Part shown: piece by piece, positions 9,981 through 19,313 of the stretch
How positions within the stretch are numbered: position 1 is the stretch's first letter
Layout of the letters: each line of letters begins with the position of its first letter
Assembly: GCF_004341035.1 (NCBI RefSeq)
Contig: NZ_SLXK01000002.1
Location: forward strand, 106,488 to 170,487
Reading direction: 5' to 3'
DNA: 64,000 bases
From: Scopulibacillus darangshiensis
Lineage (GTDB): Bacteria; Bacillota; Bacilli; Bacillales; Sporolactobacillaceae
The notes under the pieces: generated by a model
Seen by the model: the letters and a program-made list of their open reading frames with translations, nothing else
Told to the model about the DNA's origin: nothing
The model's database searches: none
Program-made: the position numbers and the translations under genes

Positions 9981-10005
9981 GTCTCGTGTTTTATAAACCC
10001 TAAGC
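9971..10005 (-). promoter_or_regulatory. trp leader antiterminator
   Basis: GCUUAGGGU (10005-9997) can pair with ACCCAUAGGC (9980-9971), leaving one bulged A and one U-G pair. This uses the same ACCCATAGG that forms the terminator stem, so the two structures exclude each other. TRAP triplets run right up to and into the antiterminator strand, giving the classic TRAP switch. Confidence 0.7.
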
Positions 10006-10037
10006 TCTCCTCTGCTCAACAATCTCATTCTCTACTC
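10000..10037 (-). promoter_or_regulatory. TRAP-binding triplet repeats in the trp leader
   Basis: On the leader RNA, GAG or UAG triplets occur at 10037-10035, 10034-10032, 10032-10030, 10026-10024, 10017-10015, 10012-10010, 10009-10007, 10007-10005 and 10002-10000, several with 2- or 3-base spacers. Further GAGs sit at 10079-10073 and 9985-9983. This is the known recognition pattern of TRAP, whose gene (mtrB) is at 16140-16364. Confidence 0.8.
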
Positions 10038-10143
10038 AGCTAATTAAAACCTTAAACAGCGCGTTGTATGACCTCACTCTAACGGATCAATCCCAACGGC
10101 AGTTCATATCATTTATAAATATATTATTCAGTTATTTTAACAA

Positions 10144-10172
10144 ATTTTAAACAATAATCGGCCTTTTGTCAA
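10144..10172 (-). promoter_or_regulatory. Sigma-A promoter of the trp operon
   Basis: TTGACA (10172-10167), a 17-base spacer, then TAAAAT (10149-10144): near-perfect consensus. It lies directly behind the aroB stop codon, so trpE onward has its own promoter as well as possible read-through from aroF-aroB. Confidence 0.85.
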
Positions 10173-10180
10173 CCGAAAAC

Positions 10181-11254
10181 TCATGTCTCATTCATAAAAT
10201 CCTGCAATGTTTCCTCGACTAATGATTTCGGCAGGATATCCGTTTGAACGATGCCTATTTTTTCCATTAACACAAATCGAAGCCGGCCATCCTTGTTCTT
10301 TTTGTCATACATCATTCGTCCTAATAAGGCTTCAGAAGTTAACATGCTTGGGACACGGTCGGGCAAACCCAAAGCCTTGAGCCATTTCCTGAATGCTTTA
10401 ATAGGAAGGGATAGATGATAGTGTCTTTCGCTTAACATCATTGCGAAGACTATGCCGATCCCAACCGCTTCGCCATGGGTCATCTGTCCAAAACCGAGTT
10501 CCTTTTCTATGGCATGTCCTAATGTATGGCCAAAATTGAGGTGCGCCCTTATGCCTTTTTCTTGTTCATCTTCTCGTACGATACCAGCTTTTACCTTGAT
10601 CCCCTTTGCGATAAAAGGCTCAACCTTTTTCGGGGTGAGAGAGGCAGCATCTGGTATTTCTTCCATCAATGACAAATAAAACGATTCGGAATCAATCAAA
10701 CTATGTTTTAAAACTTCAACAAAACCTGACTGCATTTCACGCATTGGCAACGAGTCTAAAGTGGAGGTATCATAAATAACCGCTTCCGGATGGTAGAAGG
10801 CGCCGATCAAATTTTTGCCGTGGGCGCTATTGATGCCAACCTTGCCGCCGACGCTGCTGTCATGTGCTAACAATGTTGTTGGCATTTGTATAAATGCGAT
10901 CCCTCTCATATAAGTGGCAGCAGCAAAGCCCGCCAAATCGCCAACTACACCACCGCCTAAAGCAATAACACAGCTCCCCCTGTCAAGATGGGATTCCAGC
11001 ATATCGTCCAATACCGCTTGATAGCACGTCATGCTTTTTGCACTTTCTGATGCCGGGATCGTATAGTGATAGACCTCTTTACCAGAAAGTGCCGCAGTCA
11101 GATCTTGAGCATATAACGGACCGACATGCTTATCCGTAATGATATAATAGCTTTTATAATTGTTTGGTAATAATTTGGTTAAGTCAAATCGAATATTCGG
11201 ACCGATATAAACCGGATAGGCTGCCGTCTTTGTGCGAATAATGATGTCGTCCAT
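10181..11254 (-). CDS. aroB: 3-dehydroquinate synthase
   Basis: Second shikimate step, DAHP to 3-dehydroquinate; needs NAD and a divalent metal. Motifs are GGGVVGDLAGFAAATYMRGI, the metal-binding LNFGHTLGHAIE and HGEAVGIG. The start [19 protein letters not shown] overlaps the aroF stop by one base (TAATG); a longer in-frame N terminus would lie wholly within aroF and is rejected. 357 aa is normal. In B. subtilis aroH follows aroB; here the next thing is the trp promoter. Confidence 0.94.
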   Translation of the reverse strand: MDDIIIRTKTAAYPVYIGPNIRFDLTKLLPNNYKSYYIITDKHVGPLYAQDLTAALSGKEVYHYTIPASESAKSMTCYQAVLDDMLESHLDRGSCVIALGGGVVGDLAGFAAATYMRGIAFIQMPTTLLAHDSSVGGKVGINSAHGKNLIGAFYHPEAVIYDTSTLDSLPMREMQSGFVEVLKHSLIDSESFYLSLMEEIPDAASLTPKKVEPFIAKGIKVKAGIVREDEQEKGIRAHLNFGHTLGHAIEKELGFGQMTHGEAVGIGIVFAMMLSERHYHLSLPIKAFRKWLKALGLPDRVPSMLTSEALLGRMMYDKKNKDGRLRFVLMEKIGIVQTDILPKSLVEETLQDFMNET

Positions 11255-12420
11255 TAAAATTCCAACGCCCGTTTTTGAAAGCTTTCGTAAGCTTGAAGGA
11301 CATCCGGCATTTGGTCGCCCGAGAATCTCTCCATTATTGCGCAGGCCATTTCCCACGCGACAACATTTTCGCAAACAACACTTGCTGCCGGAACCGCACA
11401 GTTATCAGACCTCTCAATGCTTGCTTTAAAAGGCTCTTTTGTTTGGATATCAACACTTTGCAGAGGTTTATACAACGTCGGGATAGGTTTCATGACACCT
11501 TTGACGATGATGGGCATTCCAGTTGTCATGCCGCCCTCAAAACCGCCGAGGCGATTGGTTCTGCGGGAATAACCCTTGTCTTCCGACCATAAAATTTCAT
11601 CATGCACCTGGCTCCCCGGTCGACTAGCCGCAGCAAAGCCAATCCCAAATTCAACCCCTTTAAATGCATTAATACTCATTACGCCCATCGCAATTCGTGC
11701 ATCAAGCTTTCGGTCGTAATGAACATGACTCCCGAGACCAATCGGCGCACCTGTTACTATGGTTTCAACAACTCCACCGATTGAATCACCGTTTTGCTTC
11801 GCTTCATCAATCACGGCTATCATTTTTTCTTCCAAATCCTTATTGAGGCAGCGTAAAGGGGAAGCCTCAGTCACCTTCTTTATTTCCTCCAATGACTCCG
11901 TGACAGGTGTTTCATCTTTGACGCCGCCAAGTTCAATGACCCGGCCCGCGATGTCGATGCCAAAATTGGATAATAATTGTTTGGCAACAGATCCAACGGC
12001 AACACGGATCGCTGTTTCTCGCGCTGATGAGCGTTCTAGAACATCCCTCATATCGCGATGACCATATTTCACAGCGCCATTAAGATCTGCATGCCCTGGA
12101 CGCGGACGTGTCACCCGTTTTTTCACATTGCTTGGATCAGCTACAGGGGCAGCCCCCATTATATCTTCCCAGTTCTTCCAATCCCTATTTTCCACCACCA
12201 AGGTGACCGGTGCACCAGTTGTTTTACCATGACGGACACCTGACAGGATTCGAACCTGGTCACTTTCAATTTGCATTCTGCGGCCGCGGCCATATCCGCC
12301 TTGACGCCTTTTTAGTTCTTGATTAATGATCTGTGTATCAATTTCCAATTGTGATGGCAAACCTTCAATGATAGCTGTAAGCTGTGGGCCGTGGGACTCG
12401 CCCGCTGTTAAAAATCTCAT
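11254..12420 (-). CDS. aroF: Chorismate synthase
   Basis: Makes chorismate from EPSP with reduced FMN (aroC outside Bacillus). The N terminus [20 protein letters not shown] and the signature [20 protein letters not shown] are unmistakable. AAGGGTG precedes the ATG. 388 aa is normal. It lies just after the degenerate cheR, as in B. subtilis, and is coupled to aroB by a 1-base overlap. Confidence 0.96.
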   Translation of the reverse strand: MRFLTAGESHGPQLTAIIEGLPSQLEIDTQIINQELKRRQGGYGRGRRMQIESDQVRILSGVRHGKTTGAPVTLVVENRDWKNWEDIMGAAPVADPSNVKKRVTRPRPGHADLNGAVKYGHRDMRDVLERSSARETAIRVAVGSVAKQLLSNFGIDIAGRVIELGGVKDETPVTESLEEIKKVTEASPLRCLNKDLEEKMIAVIDEAKQNGDSIGGVVETIVTGAPIGLGSHVHYDRKLDARIAMGVMSINAFKGVEFGIGFAAASRPGSQVHDEILWSEDKGYSRRTNRLGGFEGGMTTGMPIIVKGVMKPIPTLYKPLQSVDIQTKEPFKASIERSDNCAVPAASVVCENVVAWEMACAIMERFSGDQMPDVLQAYESFQKRALEF

Positions 12421-12425
12421 TTATT

Positions 12426-12914
12426 TCACCCTTCTTTCTCCTGTTTTTTTGCTTGAACAATTTGTGGTGCAACTTGTTTCTCATAAAAAAAAGGTTCTGC
12501 TGGTTTTAATTGATAGTTTTCAGGGTGAAAAATTTGTTCTGTACTGCCGACAAAAAGAATTCCCCCTGGCTTTAATACACGGCTGAATGTTCCATATAAA
12601 TACTGTTTGGCTTGATTTGTAAAATAAATTAAGACGTTCCTGCAAACAATCAAATCAAACAGCTCGTCGACAGGATCAGCCAACAGATTTTGGTGTTTGA
12701 ATCTTACCGGATTTTGATACTTTTTGTCAAGCTTATAGAATAATCCGTCTTATTCTGCTAATTTTTGATAATAATCAGCAAATGAATCAATGCCATGTTT
12801 CAGTCGCAGTGAATTTAAGCGTCTTTTCATTTGATCCTCTTTATACAGCGTTAAATTGATTCCGGTTAATTCAAAAAGCCGCTTCTTAAAGATGTCGTAA
12901 TCCAGAGACACCAT
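12426..12914 (-). pseudogene. cheR: Broken chemotaxis methyltransferase gene (cheR)
   Basis: CheR methylates glutamates on chemoreceptors using SAM. Here the start and ribosome binding site (GGGGGA) are intact and the first 54 codons (from MVSLDYDIFKKRL, with LTLYKEDQMKRRLNSL) match the CheR N-terminal domain. A TAA at 12752-12750 then stops the frame. The same frame resumes and matches the CheR C terminus: FKHQNLLADPVDELFDLIVC, RNVLIYF and FVGSTEQIFHPENY. Only about 162 codons remain of the usual roughly 255. The central part with the SAM-binding motif is missing, which implies an internal deletion plus a nonsense codon. Synteny (ndk-cheR-aroF) confirms identity. Confidence 0.88.
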
Positions 12915-12938
12915 CCATCCCCCATCCGCCGATTGTAT

Positions 12939-12970
12939 AAAAAACCAGCCTTCAAAGGCTGGTTTTTTTA
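12939..12970 (-). terminator. Terminator between ndk and cheR remnant
   Basis: CCAGCC (12945-12950) and GGCTGG (12957-12962), flanked by an A-run and a T-run, form a symmetric terminator hairpin just past the ndk stop. Confidence 0.85.
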
Positions 12971-12971
12971 A

Positions 12972-13415
12972 TTAAACCCATTTATTAATGTCTTTTTTAT
13001 ATTCAACTAAATCGCTTTCATTAAAAAATAGGTTGATTTCCCTTTCCGCGCTTTCCGGAGAATCGGAACCGTGAATAATATTCTGGCTGACTTGGACAGC
13101 ATAATCACCGCGAATCGTTCCCGGTGCAGCATCCTTAGGGTTTGTTGCCCCCATCATTTGGCGTGCTTGTGCAATAACATTTTCGCCTTCCCAAACCATT
13201 GCGAAAACTGGTGCTGAAGTAATAAAACCAACCAATTCGCCAAAGAATGGCTTATCTTTATGTTCACCATAATGCTTTTCAGCAAGTTCCTTGGTGATCA
13301 TCATGAGTTTTCCTCCAATGAGTTGAAAGCCTTTGCTTTCAAAACGGCGTACAACTTCACTAATTAAACCGCGCTGAACGCCGTCAGGTTTAACCATCAG
13401 AAAAGTTTTTTCCAT
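12972..13415 (-). CDS. ndk: Nucleoside diphosphate kinase
   Basis: Transfers the gamma phosphate between nucleoside tri- and diphosphates through a phosphohistidine. [17 protein letters not shown] and the active-site segment [16 protein letters not shown] with the catalytic His are clear. The ATG at 13415 follows GGGGAG; an in-frame codon at 13427 lies upstream of that site. 147 aa is normal. It stands alone with its own terminator. Confidence 0.95.
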   Translation of the reverse strand: MEKTFLMVKPDGVQRGLISEVVRRFESKGFQLIGGKLMMITKELAEKHYGEHKDKPFFGELVGFITSAPVFAMVWEGENVIAQARQMMGATNPKDAAPGTIRGDYAVQVSQNIIHGSDSPESAEREINLFFNESDLVEYKKDINKWV

Positions 13416-13498
13416 TGTGCTCCCCACTTCCTAATATGTATATGATGCAACATTTAAGCAACGATTTTAGTCTATCAAAATTTTTGTTACATGACAAA

Positions 13499-14467
13499 CT
13501 AATATTTGCGTTTACCAATATAATCGGCAATTTGGCGAAAAGAGCGAGTGGCAGCATGGTCAGGTAAATCCTTTAATACCTGATAAGCTTTCATGAGATA
13601 TCGTTCACTAAGTTCCTGGGATAAGCTGATTGCTTTGGAATTCTTAATTAAACTGATAACTTCTTGCCAATCATCATCAGTTGCAAGGTCTGATTCTAGA
13701 ACTTGGACGATTCTATCTCTCATTTCAGGCTGCTTTAGGGCATATAAGGTAGGCAATGTAATATTGCCTTGTTTTAAATCACTTCCCGCTGGTTTGCCAA
13801 GTTGTTTCTCCGTGCTTACGAAATCCAAAATATCGTCGGTAATCTGATATGACATACCCATAAAATAACCAAAGTAATAGAGTCTTTTGCCAACGTTAGC
13901 AGGTGCCCCGGACGTCACTGCACCTAATTGACAGCTTAATGCCATTAATAACGCTGTTTTGCGTTTAATGCGAAGAAGGTAGCGTCTTAGGTTCTGTTGC
14001 CAGTTATATTGATCTTTGATTTGTTCAATTTCTCCAAGGCTCATCTCCATAACACCTGCTGACAACAGCTGATGAGCTTCCGCCCCTTCAAAATCGGTCA
14101 TTAAATCGACAGCTCTGGCGAAAATAAAGTCACCGGTATACATGGCAACCCGATTATCCCACTTTGCCTTGACTGTTTTTTTTCCACGGCGAAGCTCCGC
14201 ATTGTCGATCACATCATCATGGACAAGTGAAGCCATATGAATCAATTCCAGGGTTACAGCTGTTTTATGTACCGATGGAGACTTTTTGTCACCGTATTGT
14301 GAAGACAGTAAAACAAGAACGGGACGAATCCGTTTACCGCCTGCCTTTAGCAAATCAAAAGCTGCTTTGTATAGGACCGGATGATCGGCAGCTATTGTAA
14401 GTTCCAACTGTTTTTCGATATCATTTAAATCACGTTTTAAATCTTTATAAATTCCTACTAACGACAT
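13499..14467 (-). CDS. hepT: Heptaprenyl diphosphate synthase component II
   Basis: Catalytic subunit of the two-component enzyme building the C35 chain of menaquinone-7. The two Asp-rich motifs of trans-prenyl synthases are present: [18 protein letters not shown] and [17 protein letters not shown] near residue 40 is also typical. 322 aa. It overlaps menG by 10 bases and works with HepS encoded two genes upstream. Confidence 0.93.
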   Translation of the reverse strand: MSLVGIYKDLKRDLNDIEKQLELTIAADHPVLYKAAFDLLKAGGKRIRPVLVLLSSQYGDKKSPSVHKTAVTLELIHMASLVHDDVIDNAELRRGKKTVKAKWDNRVAMYTGDFIFARAVDLMTDFEGAEAHQLLSAGVMEMSLGEIEQIKDQYNWQQNLRRYLLRIKRKTALLMALSCQLGAVTSGAPANVGKRLYYFGYFMGMSYQITDDILDFVSTEKQLGKPAGSDLKQGNITLPTLYALKQPEMRDRIVQVLESDLATDDDWQEVISLIKNSKAISLSQELSERYLMKAYQVLKDLPDHAATRSFRQIADYIGKRKY

Positions 14468-15204
14468 ACGCTTTCACCTTTATCCCCGTCACCTTGAATC
14501 TCTGGTTTCACTGCATGATGCATTGCAGCGATCCCGCCTGTAAATGGTTTTATCCTAACATCTGTTAAACCGGCCTCTTCAAACATCATTGCCAGTGTTT
14601 TCTTATCAGGGAAATTTTTCGTTGACTCATGTAACCAGACATATTCATCATAACTTCCAGCAAAAATTTTACCAAGTATTGGCATGATACGTTTGAAATA
14701 AAAAAAGTAAAGTTGGGTGTATACAGGCATTGTAGGTTGGGAGGTTTCTAGACAAACAGCCATTCCTCCCGGCTTTAAAACCCTTTGCATTTCTTTTAAC
14801 ACTGTTAAATAATCTGGCACATTCCTTAGGCCGAAGCCGATAGTAACATAGTCAAATGTATTATCCTTATACGGTAGATTCATTGCATCGCCATGATCCA
14901 AGGTAACGTTCTTGAAGGGTGTTTCTTTAAGCTTCATCTCAGCAACCTTTAGCATATTGTCACTAAAATCTAGCCCTGCCACCTTACCCTTAGGTCCTAC
15001 AACTTCAGCTAGGGAAAGTGCCCAGTCACCGGTTCCGCAACAAAGGTCAAGTGCTGATGCCCCCTTTTGAACATTCATAATGGCCATCGTTTTTTTGCGC
15101 CAAGCCTTATGCTGATTGAAACTGATCAGGGAATTCATGAAATCATATTTCTTATAAATGGTTTGAAAGACGTGGTGAACTTTTTCGTGTTTTGCTTCAT
15201 TCAT
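14458..15204 (-). CDS. menG: Demethylmenaquinone methyltransferase
   Basis: SAM-dependent C-methylation, the last menaquinone step (ubiE/menH family). [19 protein letters not shown] and the SAM motif [17 protein letters not shown] are diagnostic, followed by [20 protein letters not shown]. 248 aa. It sits between hepS (3-base gap) and hepT (10-base overlap), the conserved hepS-menG-hepT order. Confidence 0.94.
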   Translation of the reverse strand: MNEAKHEKVHHVFQTIYKKYDFMNSLISFNQHKAWRKKTMAIMNVQKGASALDLCCGTGDWALSLAEVVGPKGKVAGLDFSDNMLKVAEMKLKETPFKNVTLDHGDAMNLPYKDNTFDYVTIGFGLRNVPDYLTVLKEMQRVLKPGGMAVCLETSQPTMPVYTQLYFFYFKRIMPILGKIFAGSYDEYVWLHESTKNFPDKKTLAMMFEEAGLTDVRIKPFTGGIAAMHHAVKPEIQGDGDKGESVCR

Positions 15205-15207
15205 GAT

Positions 15208-15990
15208 TTAACCTTCCTCCGCTAAACGAGCAAAGTTGACACTTGTTTCCTTGGAAATGTGTTGTAATAGTGTATTTATTAGCTTGGATTGTGAAGGATG
15301 ATTTGTATGGTCCTTCAGCCGAGACACTGTCTCCTGAATACATTGATCAATTTTTTGGATAAAAATTTTGCGGTAGTCAGGTTTTTTCTTGAAAATATGA
15401 TGAAAAAATGATGTTTGTTTCTCACCATTAAGAAATGCTTTTTTTTCGATATTCAATCGTTTTAAATAAAAATAATCATGCAACGCGGCATTCCAATCTG
15501 ACATGCCCAGCGCTTGAGTAACTTTGCTCAATAAAGCAGATTCAATGTTCCCTAATTGTTCAAATAAATAGTTCCATTGAAGGTGTTCACTGACAAAAAA
15601 GCGCATTTTATATTCATTAAAATCTTGAATGCCTTTGGCGATCCATTTTATCATTTGTACATCGGGTGTCTTTGCAAGAATATAATAATAAAGGGAACTA
15701 TGGTAAATGCCAGACAAGACGGTAAGCTGTCTCGTCCGTTTGTCATCTTGATTGCTTAATCGTTCCGTTGTCACAGTCTCATGTGTGTCAAGAGCTATTT
15801 GCACCAACATAATGCTGATAATATAGTCCTCAACATCAGAATATGATCCATTCTCTTTAAAGAGTAAATAATACACGTAAAGCCGATCCCGATCTATCTC
15901 CGGCTGGGGGAGATGCCTTTTTAGGTATGGATGCTCAATAATATGTAATAATTTATTATGAATTTCTAACAGTTCATCATTGATGGTCAT
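15208..15990 (-). CDS. hepS: Heptaprenyl diphosphate synthase component I
   Basis: Small regulatory subunit that sets chain length for HepT. Members are poorly conserved and lack Asp-rich motifs; identification rests on length (260 aa), composition and the hepS-menG-hepT order. Recognisable pieces are HLPQPEIDRDRLYVYYLLF and SGIYHSSLYYYILA. The ATG at 15990 follows GGGGGACC; an in-frame start at 16008 lies upstream of it. Confidence 0.85.
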   Translation of the reverse strand: MTINDELLEIHNKLLHIIEHPYLKRHLPQPEIDRDRLYVYYLLFKENGSYSDVEDYIISIMLVQIALDTHETVTTERLSNQDDKRTRQLTVLSGIYHSSLYYYILAKTPDVQMIKWIAKGIQDFNEYKMRFFVSEHLQWNYLFEQLGNIESALLSKVTQALGMSDWNAALHDYFYLKRLNIEKKAFLNGEKQTSFFHHIFKKKPDYRKIFIQKIDQCIQETVSRLKDHTNHPSQSKLINTLLQHISKETSVNFARLAEEG

Positions 15991-16116
15991 GATCGGTCCC
16001 CCGCACAATAAAGTAGGTCGTCATCCTTTTGTCGCATCTTAAAAATGCCTTTAAATATTATACCATAAAGGTTAGCACCCAATAAAGAAAACATCCTTAC
16101 CCAACCGGTAAGAAAT

Positions 16117-16141
16117 GGATAAAAGCAGGTTTCCCTGCTTT
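16117..16141 (-). terminator. Possible weak terminator at the mtrB end
   Basis: AAAGCAGG (16122-16129) and CCTGCTTT (16134-16141) pair with a 4-base loop, overlapping the mtrB stop codon. The T tract after the stem is short, so this may be a partial terminator letting some transcription continue to hepS. Confidence 0.45.
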
Positions 16142-16364
16142 AATCTGATTTAACTTCCCCGTGTTTTGTCTGGATTGTAGCTTTCCCTCTTACCTTAACA
16201 GCTGAGGTGTGTTCAGTAAATTGAGCGATCATCACTTCGCCCATATCAAGCTTTTCCGAATGATGAAACCGTGTGTCAGACCCGCGGGTTAAACCAATAA
16301 CATTTACACCGTTTTCTTCGGCTTTTATAACAAAAAAATCATTGCCGTCAGATGCTTGTCCCAT
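16140..16364 (-). CDS. mtrB: trp RNA-binding attenuation protein (TRAP)
   Basis: Forms an 11-subunit ring that, with bound tryptophan, wraps GAG/UAG repeats in leader RNAs and prevents antitermination. [20 protein letters not shown] and [17 protein letters not shown] are near-identical to Bacillus TRAP. The RNA-contacting Lys-Lys-Arg set is present at residues 38, 57 and 59, and the tryptophan-pocket Thr residues are at 50 and 53. The ATG at 16364 follows AGAGGGG; 74 aa. It is paired with folE as in B. subtilis. Its target is the trp leader at 9874-10172. No anti-TRAP gene is in the window. Confidence 0.96.
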   Translation of the reverse strand: MGQASDGNDFFVIKAEENGVNVIGLTRGSDTRFHHSEKLDMGEVMIAQFTEHTSAVKVRGKATIQTKHGEVKSD

Positions 16365-16403
16365 TGTATATGCCCCTCTTCTCAATTACCAATTTGATTA
16401 TAC

Positions 16404-16967
16404 CTATTCTTTTATTAGCATCATCGCTTCTGCGCGAGCAGATTGGTCTTTCTGAAAAATTCCCCTTACAGCGGATGTGATGGTCTTAGCCCCCGGCTTC
16501 TTCACTCCGCGCATCGTCATACACATGTGTTCGGCTTCAACGACAACAATCACGCCGTGAGGTTCGAGTGTATTAACAATAGAATCCGCAATTGTTGTTG
16601 TTATTCTCTCCTGAAGTTGGGGACGCTTTGCTACCGCTTCGACTGCACGGGCAAGCTTACTTAACCCTGTTACTCTGCCGCCACGTGGAATATATCCCAC
16701 GTGTGCTTTGCCGTAAAAAGGCACTAAATGATGCTCACACATTGAATAAAACGGAATATCCTTAACGAGTACAAGTTCTTCATGATCTTCCCCAAAGACG
16801 GTTGCAAAATATTCTTCGGGATCTTGTTCCAAACCTTGAAATACTTCTCCGTACATTCGGGCGACACGCTTTGGAGTGTCCAAAAGACCTTCCCGGTTTG
16901 GGTCTTCACCAATGGCTTCAATGATCATCGTTACCGCTTCTTCGATTTTTTTATGGTTAACGCTCAC
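16404..16967 (-). CDS. folE: GTP cyclohydrolase I
   Basis: First step of folate synthesis, GTP to dihydroneopterin triphosphate (mtrA in B. subtilis). [20 protein letters not shown], the zinc ligands in [10 protein letters not shown] and [10 protein letters not shown] are diagnostic. The start is a GTG at 16967 with GGAGG 6 bases upstream; it gives 187 aa and aligns with the usual N terminus ([11 protein letters not shown]). An in-frame ATG at 17018 lies within the promoter region and has no ribosome binding site. Confidence 0.94.
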   Translation of the reverse strand: MSVNHKKIEEAVTMIIEAIGEDPNREGLLDTPKRVARMYGEVFQGLEQDPEEYFATVFGEDHEELVLVKDIPFYSMCEHHLVPFYGKAHVGYIPRGGRVTGLSKLARAVEAVAKRPQLQERITTTIADSIVNTLEPHGVIVVVEAEHMCMTMRGVKKPGAKTITSAVRGIFQKDQSARAEAMMLIKE

Positions 16968-17008
16968 GCTGTTTCCTCCGTTCCCAAAATCCTCTCTTAA
17001 TAACAAAA

Positions 17009-17017
17009 ATTCTAGCA
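17009..17017 (-). promoter_or_regulatory. Extended -10 promoter of folE-mtrB
   Basis: TGCTAGAAT (17017-17009) is an extended -10 element 42 bases before the folE GTG; the matching -35 (TTTATT, 17 bases upstream) is weak. Confidence 0.5.
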
Positions 17018-17060
17018 TACGCCTGTAATAAAATAAAGAGTAAAGAGGGACTCACCAAAT

Positions 17061-17093
17061 AAAAAAGGAGCCACGCGCACGCGACTCCTTTTA
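17061..17093 (-). terminator. Terminator of hbs
   Basis: GGAG...CTCC with an inner CGCG stem, flanked by A and T runs (AAAAGGAG and CTCCTTTTTT on the minus strand), 18 bases beyond the hbs stop. Confidence 0.8.
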
Positions 17094-17110
17094 CAGCCCT
17101 ATGTATTTAA

Positions 17111-17383
17111 TTACTTCACAACATCCTTAAGGGCCTTACCAGGTTTGAATGCTGGAACTTTGCTTGCAGGAATATCAATTTCTTCACCCGTTTGCGGATT
17201 GCGTCCTTTGCGAGCAGAGCGTTCACGAACTTCAAAATTACCGAATCCAATAAGTTGGACTTTGCTTCCTTCTTTGAGAGCATCAGCAATCGTTGAAAAT
17301 ACAGAATCAACTGCTTTAGTGGCGTCTTTTTTTGATAATTGTGTAGATTCTGCTACAGCATTAATAAGTTCAGTCTTATTCAA
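17111..17383 (-). CDS. hbs: Histone-like DNA-binding protein HU
   Basis: Dimeric nucleoid protein that bends [23 protein letters not shown] and the DNA-arm [20 protein letters not shown] are typical of HBsu. The likely start is a TTG at 17383, 8 bases after AGGAGG, giving exactly the M-N-K-T-E-L terminus of B. subtilis HBsu; a GTG at 17386 is the alternative. 90 aa. It stands alone between a promoter and a terminator. Confidence 0.95.
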   Translation of the reverse strand: MNKTELINAVAESTQLSKKDATKAVDSVFSTIADALKEGSKVQLIGFGNFEVRERSARKGRNPQTGEEIDIPASKVPAFKPGKALKDVVK

Positions 17384-17454
17384 CACCTTCACCTCCTCTC
17401 AAGAAATGGTCCAGTGCAATTTTGTTAAACTGACAAAAACCATTATCAACGCTT

Positions 17455-17483
17455 ATCTTATACGAATTAATACAGGAATTCAA
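17455..17483 (-). promoter_or_regulatory. Sigma-A promoter of hbs
   Basis: TTGAAT (17483-17478), 17-base spacer, TAAGAT (17460-17455), about 70 bases upstream of the hbs start. Confidence 0.65.
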
Positions 17484-17608
17484 CATTTTTTTATAAAAAA
17501 TGCGCATTACAACAGGTTTTTTTGCCGTTTTTAATGAAATACAATACTATCATACCCATTTTATCATCCTTGTAAACTGCAAACCCTTGTAAAAAATATA
17601 GTAAGCAT

Positions 17609-17637
17609 AAAAAAAAGACCCGATAAGAGTCTTTTTC
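17609..17637 (-). terminator. Terminator of spoIVA
   Basis: AAAAGAC and GTCTTTT arms with a run of T on the minus strand, 37 bases past the spoIVA stop. Confidence 0.75.
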
Positions 17638-17673
17638 AAAATAAGTATAAAAGCTTGTTATTCTAGGGGCTGC

Positions 17674-19152
17674 TTAAAGGATAATGGCGATTAATCCGCC
17701 TGAACCCTCATTGATAATCCGCTCAAGGGTTTCCTTCAGTTTATACCTTGCATTTTCAGGCATAAGCGATAATTTCGCTGATATGCCTTCACGGACAATT
17801 GAGTTCAAAGAGCGTCCAAAGATATCAGAATTCCAGATTGAGAGAGGGTCATCTTCAAAATCCTGCATGAGATATCTGACAAGTTCTTCACTTTGTTTTT
17901 CGGTACCGATAATCGGCGCAAATTCTGATTCGACATCGACTTTAATCATATGAATCGATGGCGCGACTGCTTTTAGCCTGACACCGAATCTTGATCCTTG
18001 CCGTATAATCTCTGGCTCATCGAGACTCATATCGGATAAAGCCGGCGCTGCTATGCCATATCCAGTTTGTTTCACCATCGTCAGGGCATCTGAAACCTGA
18101 TCGTATTCACGCTTTGCGTTAGAAAATTCCTGCATTAATTGTAAAAGGTGATCTTTGCCGCGTATTTCCACCCCGACAACCTCTTTTAATACCTGATCGT
18201 ATAAGTTGTCAGGAGCATATAAGTCAATTTCCGCAATCCCCTGCCCCATGTCAATCCCGGCAAGCTCGGCATCATCTATAAATTCATACTCATTAAAGTA
18301 ACCAACGACACGGTCAACATCGCGAAGTCTTTTAATATCTTTCACCGTATTTTTCACTGCATCCTCATAGCTTGCCCGGAGCCAATGGTTATCCCGGAGC
18401 ACCATAACCCAGCTTGGCAGGTTGACATTGACCTCAAGAACAGGAAATTCATATAAGGTTTCTCTTAAAATATTATTGATATCATGCTCTGTCATATTTT
18501 CTACGCTTTGAGCGAGGACTGGTATATCATATTTGTCAACTAATTCATGCCGTAATGCCTCGGTTTCGGGATGGTGCGGATGAGCAGAATTAATAATCAT
18601 TATAAAAGGCTTTCCGACCTCTTTCAGTTCATCCACAACGCGTTCCTCTGCTTCGAGATAGTCATCGCGTGTAATCTCGCCGATAGAGCCATCAGTTGTG
18701 ACAACAACACCCAGGGTGGAATGTTCTTGTATGACTTTCCTTGTGCCAATTTCCGCAGCTTCCTGGAAAGGAATCGGCTCATCATACCACGGCGTATGCA
18801 CCATCCTTGGGCCGTTCTCATCTTCAAATCCTTTTGCACCGCTGACGGCATACCCCACACAGTCGACAACGCGGATGTTGACCTCCAAACCATCATCAAC
18901 CTTGATCGCTACCGCATTATTTGGGACGAATTTGGGCTCGGTTGTCATGATCTGTTTTCCTGCTCCGCTTTGAGGCAGCTCATCTTGGGCTCTTGCTCGG
19001 TCAGCTTCATTTGTCATATTTGGAAGTACGACGAGCTCCATAAACTTTTTAATAAACGTCGATTTTCCCGTCCGAACAGCGCCAACTACTCCCAGATAAA
19101 TGTCTCCGCCAGTTCTTTCGGCAATATCTTTAAAAATATCGACTCTTTCCAA
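17674..19152 (-). CDS. spoIVA: Stage IV sporulation protein A (spore coat base ATPase)
   Basis: ATP-hydrolysing cytoskeletal protein that polymerises around the forespore and anchors the coat. The Walker A motif GAVRTGKS is at residues 24-31. The protein is highly similar to B. subtilis SpoIVA throughout, including the C terminus ERIINEGSGGLIAIIL that localises it. The start is a TTG at 19152 after GGGAGGG, giving M-E-R-V-D-I-F and 492 aa, the same length as B. subtilis. A longer frame from 19176 would place the ribosome binding site inside the gene. A sigma-E-like promoter lies upstream. Confidence 0.96.
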   Translation of the reverse strand: MERVDIFKDIAERTGGDIYLGVVGAVRTGKSTFIKKFMELVVLPNMTNEADRARAQDELPQSGAGKQIMTTEPKFVPNNAVAIKVDDGLEVNIRVVDCVGYAVSGAKGFEDENGPRMVHTPWYDEPIPFQEAAEIGTRKVIQEHSTLGVVVTTDGSIGEITRDDYLEAEERVVDELKEVGKPFIMIINSAHPHHPETEALRHELVDKYDIPVLAQSVENMTEHDINNILRETLYEFPVLEVNVNLPSWVMVLRDNHWLRASYEDAVKNTVKDIKRLRDVDRVVGYFNEYEFIDDAELAGIDMGQGIAEIDLYAPDNLYDQVLKEVVGVEIRGKDHLLQLMQEFSNAKREYDQVSDALTMVKQTGYGIAAPALSDMSLDEPEIIRQGSRFGVRLKAVAPSIHMIKVDVESEFAPIIGTEKQSEELVRYLMQDFEDDPLSIWNSDIFGRSLNSIVREGISAKLSLMPENARYKLKETLERIINEGSGGLIAIIL

Positions 19153-19203
19153 AATTAACACCCTCCCGGTCTCCATATTAAGCAGACGTGATTCGATATT
19201 ATA

Positions 19204-19231
19204 TACCTATGACTTTGTCCATTAAATATAC
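19204..19231 (-). promoter_or_regulatory. Candidate sigma-E promoter of spoIVA
   Basis: GTATATT (19231-19225), 13-base spacer, CATAGGTA (19211-19204). It resembles the sigma-E consensus (-35 KMATATT, -10 CATAYAAT), the known control of spoIVA in B. subtilis. Confidence 0.45.
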
Positions 19232-19313
19232 CAATTTCTTTCACAAGTCATCTGCAGTTTCATTTACTAGAAAATCATCATCCGCATGTTTCACCCGTTT
19301 CTAAACTAAATAG

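Noticed and set aside
9780-10028. Reading frame in the trp leader that could be a leader peptide
   Set aside because: It overlaps the trpE N terminus and the TRAP structures, has no ribosome binding site and is not tryptophan-rich; regulation is explained by TRAP.
9874-10172. Possible T-box upstream of trpE
   Set aside because: No T-box sequence or specifier stem was seen; GAG/UAG repeats and the nearby mtrB gene explain the leader.
18571-19158. Long plus-strand reading frame (195 codons) antisense to spoIVA
   Set aside because: It mirrors a highly conserved protein-coding gene, has no ribosome binding site and no recognisable protein pattern.
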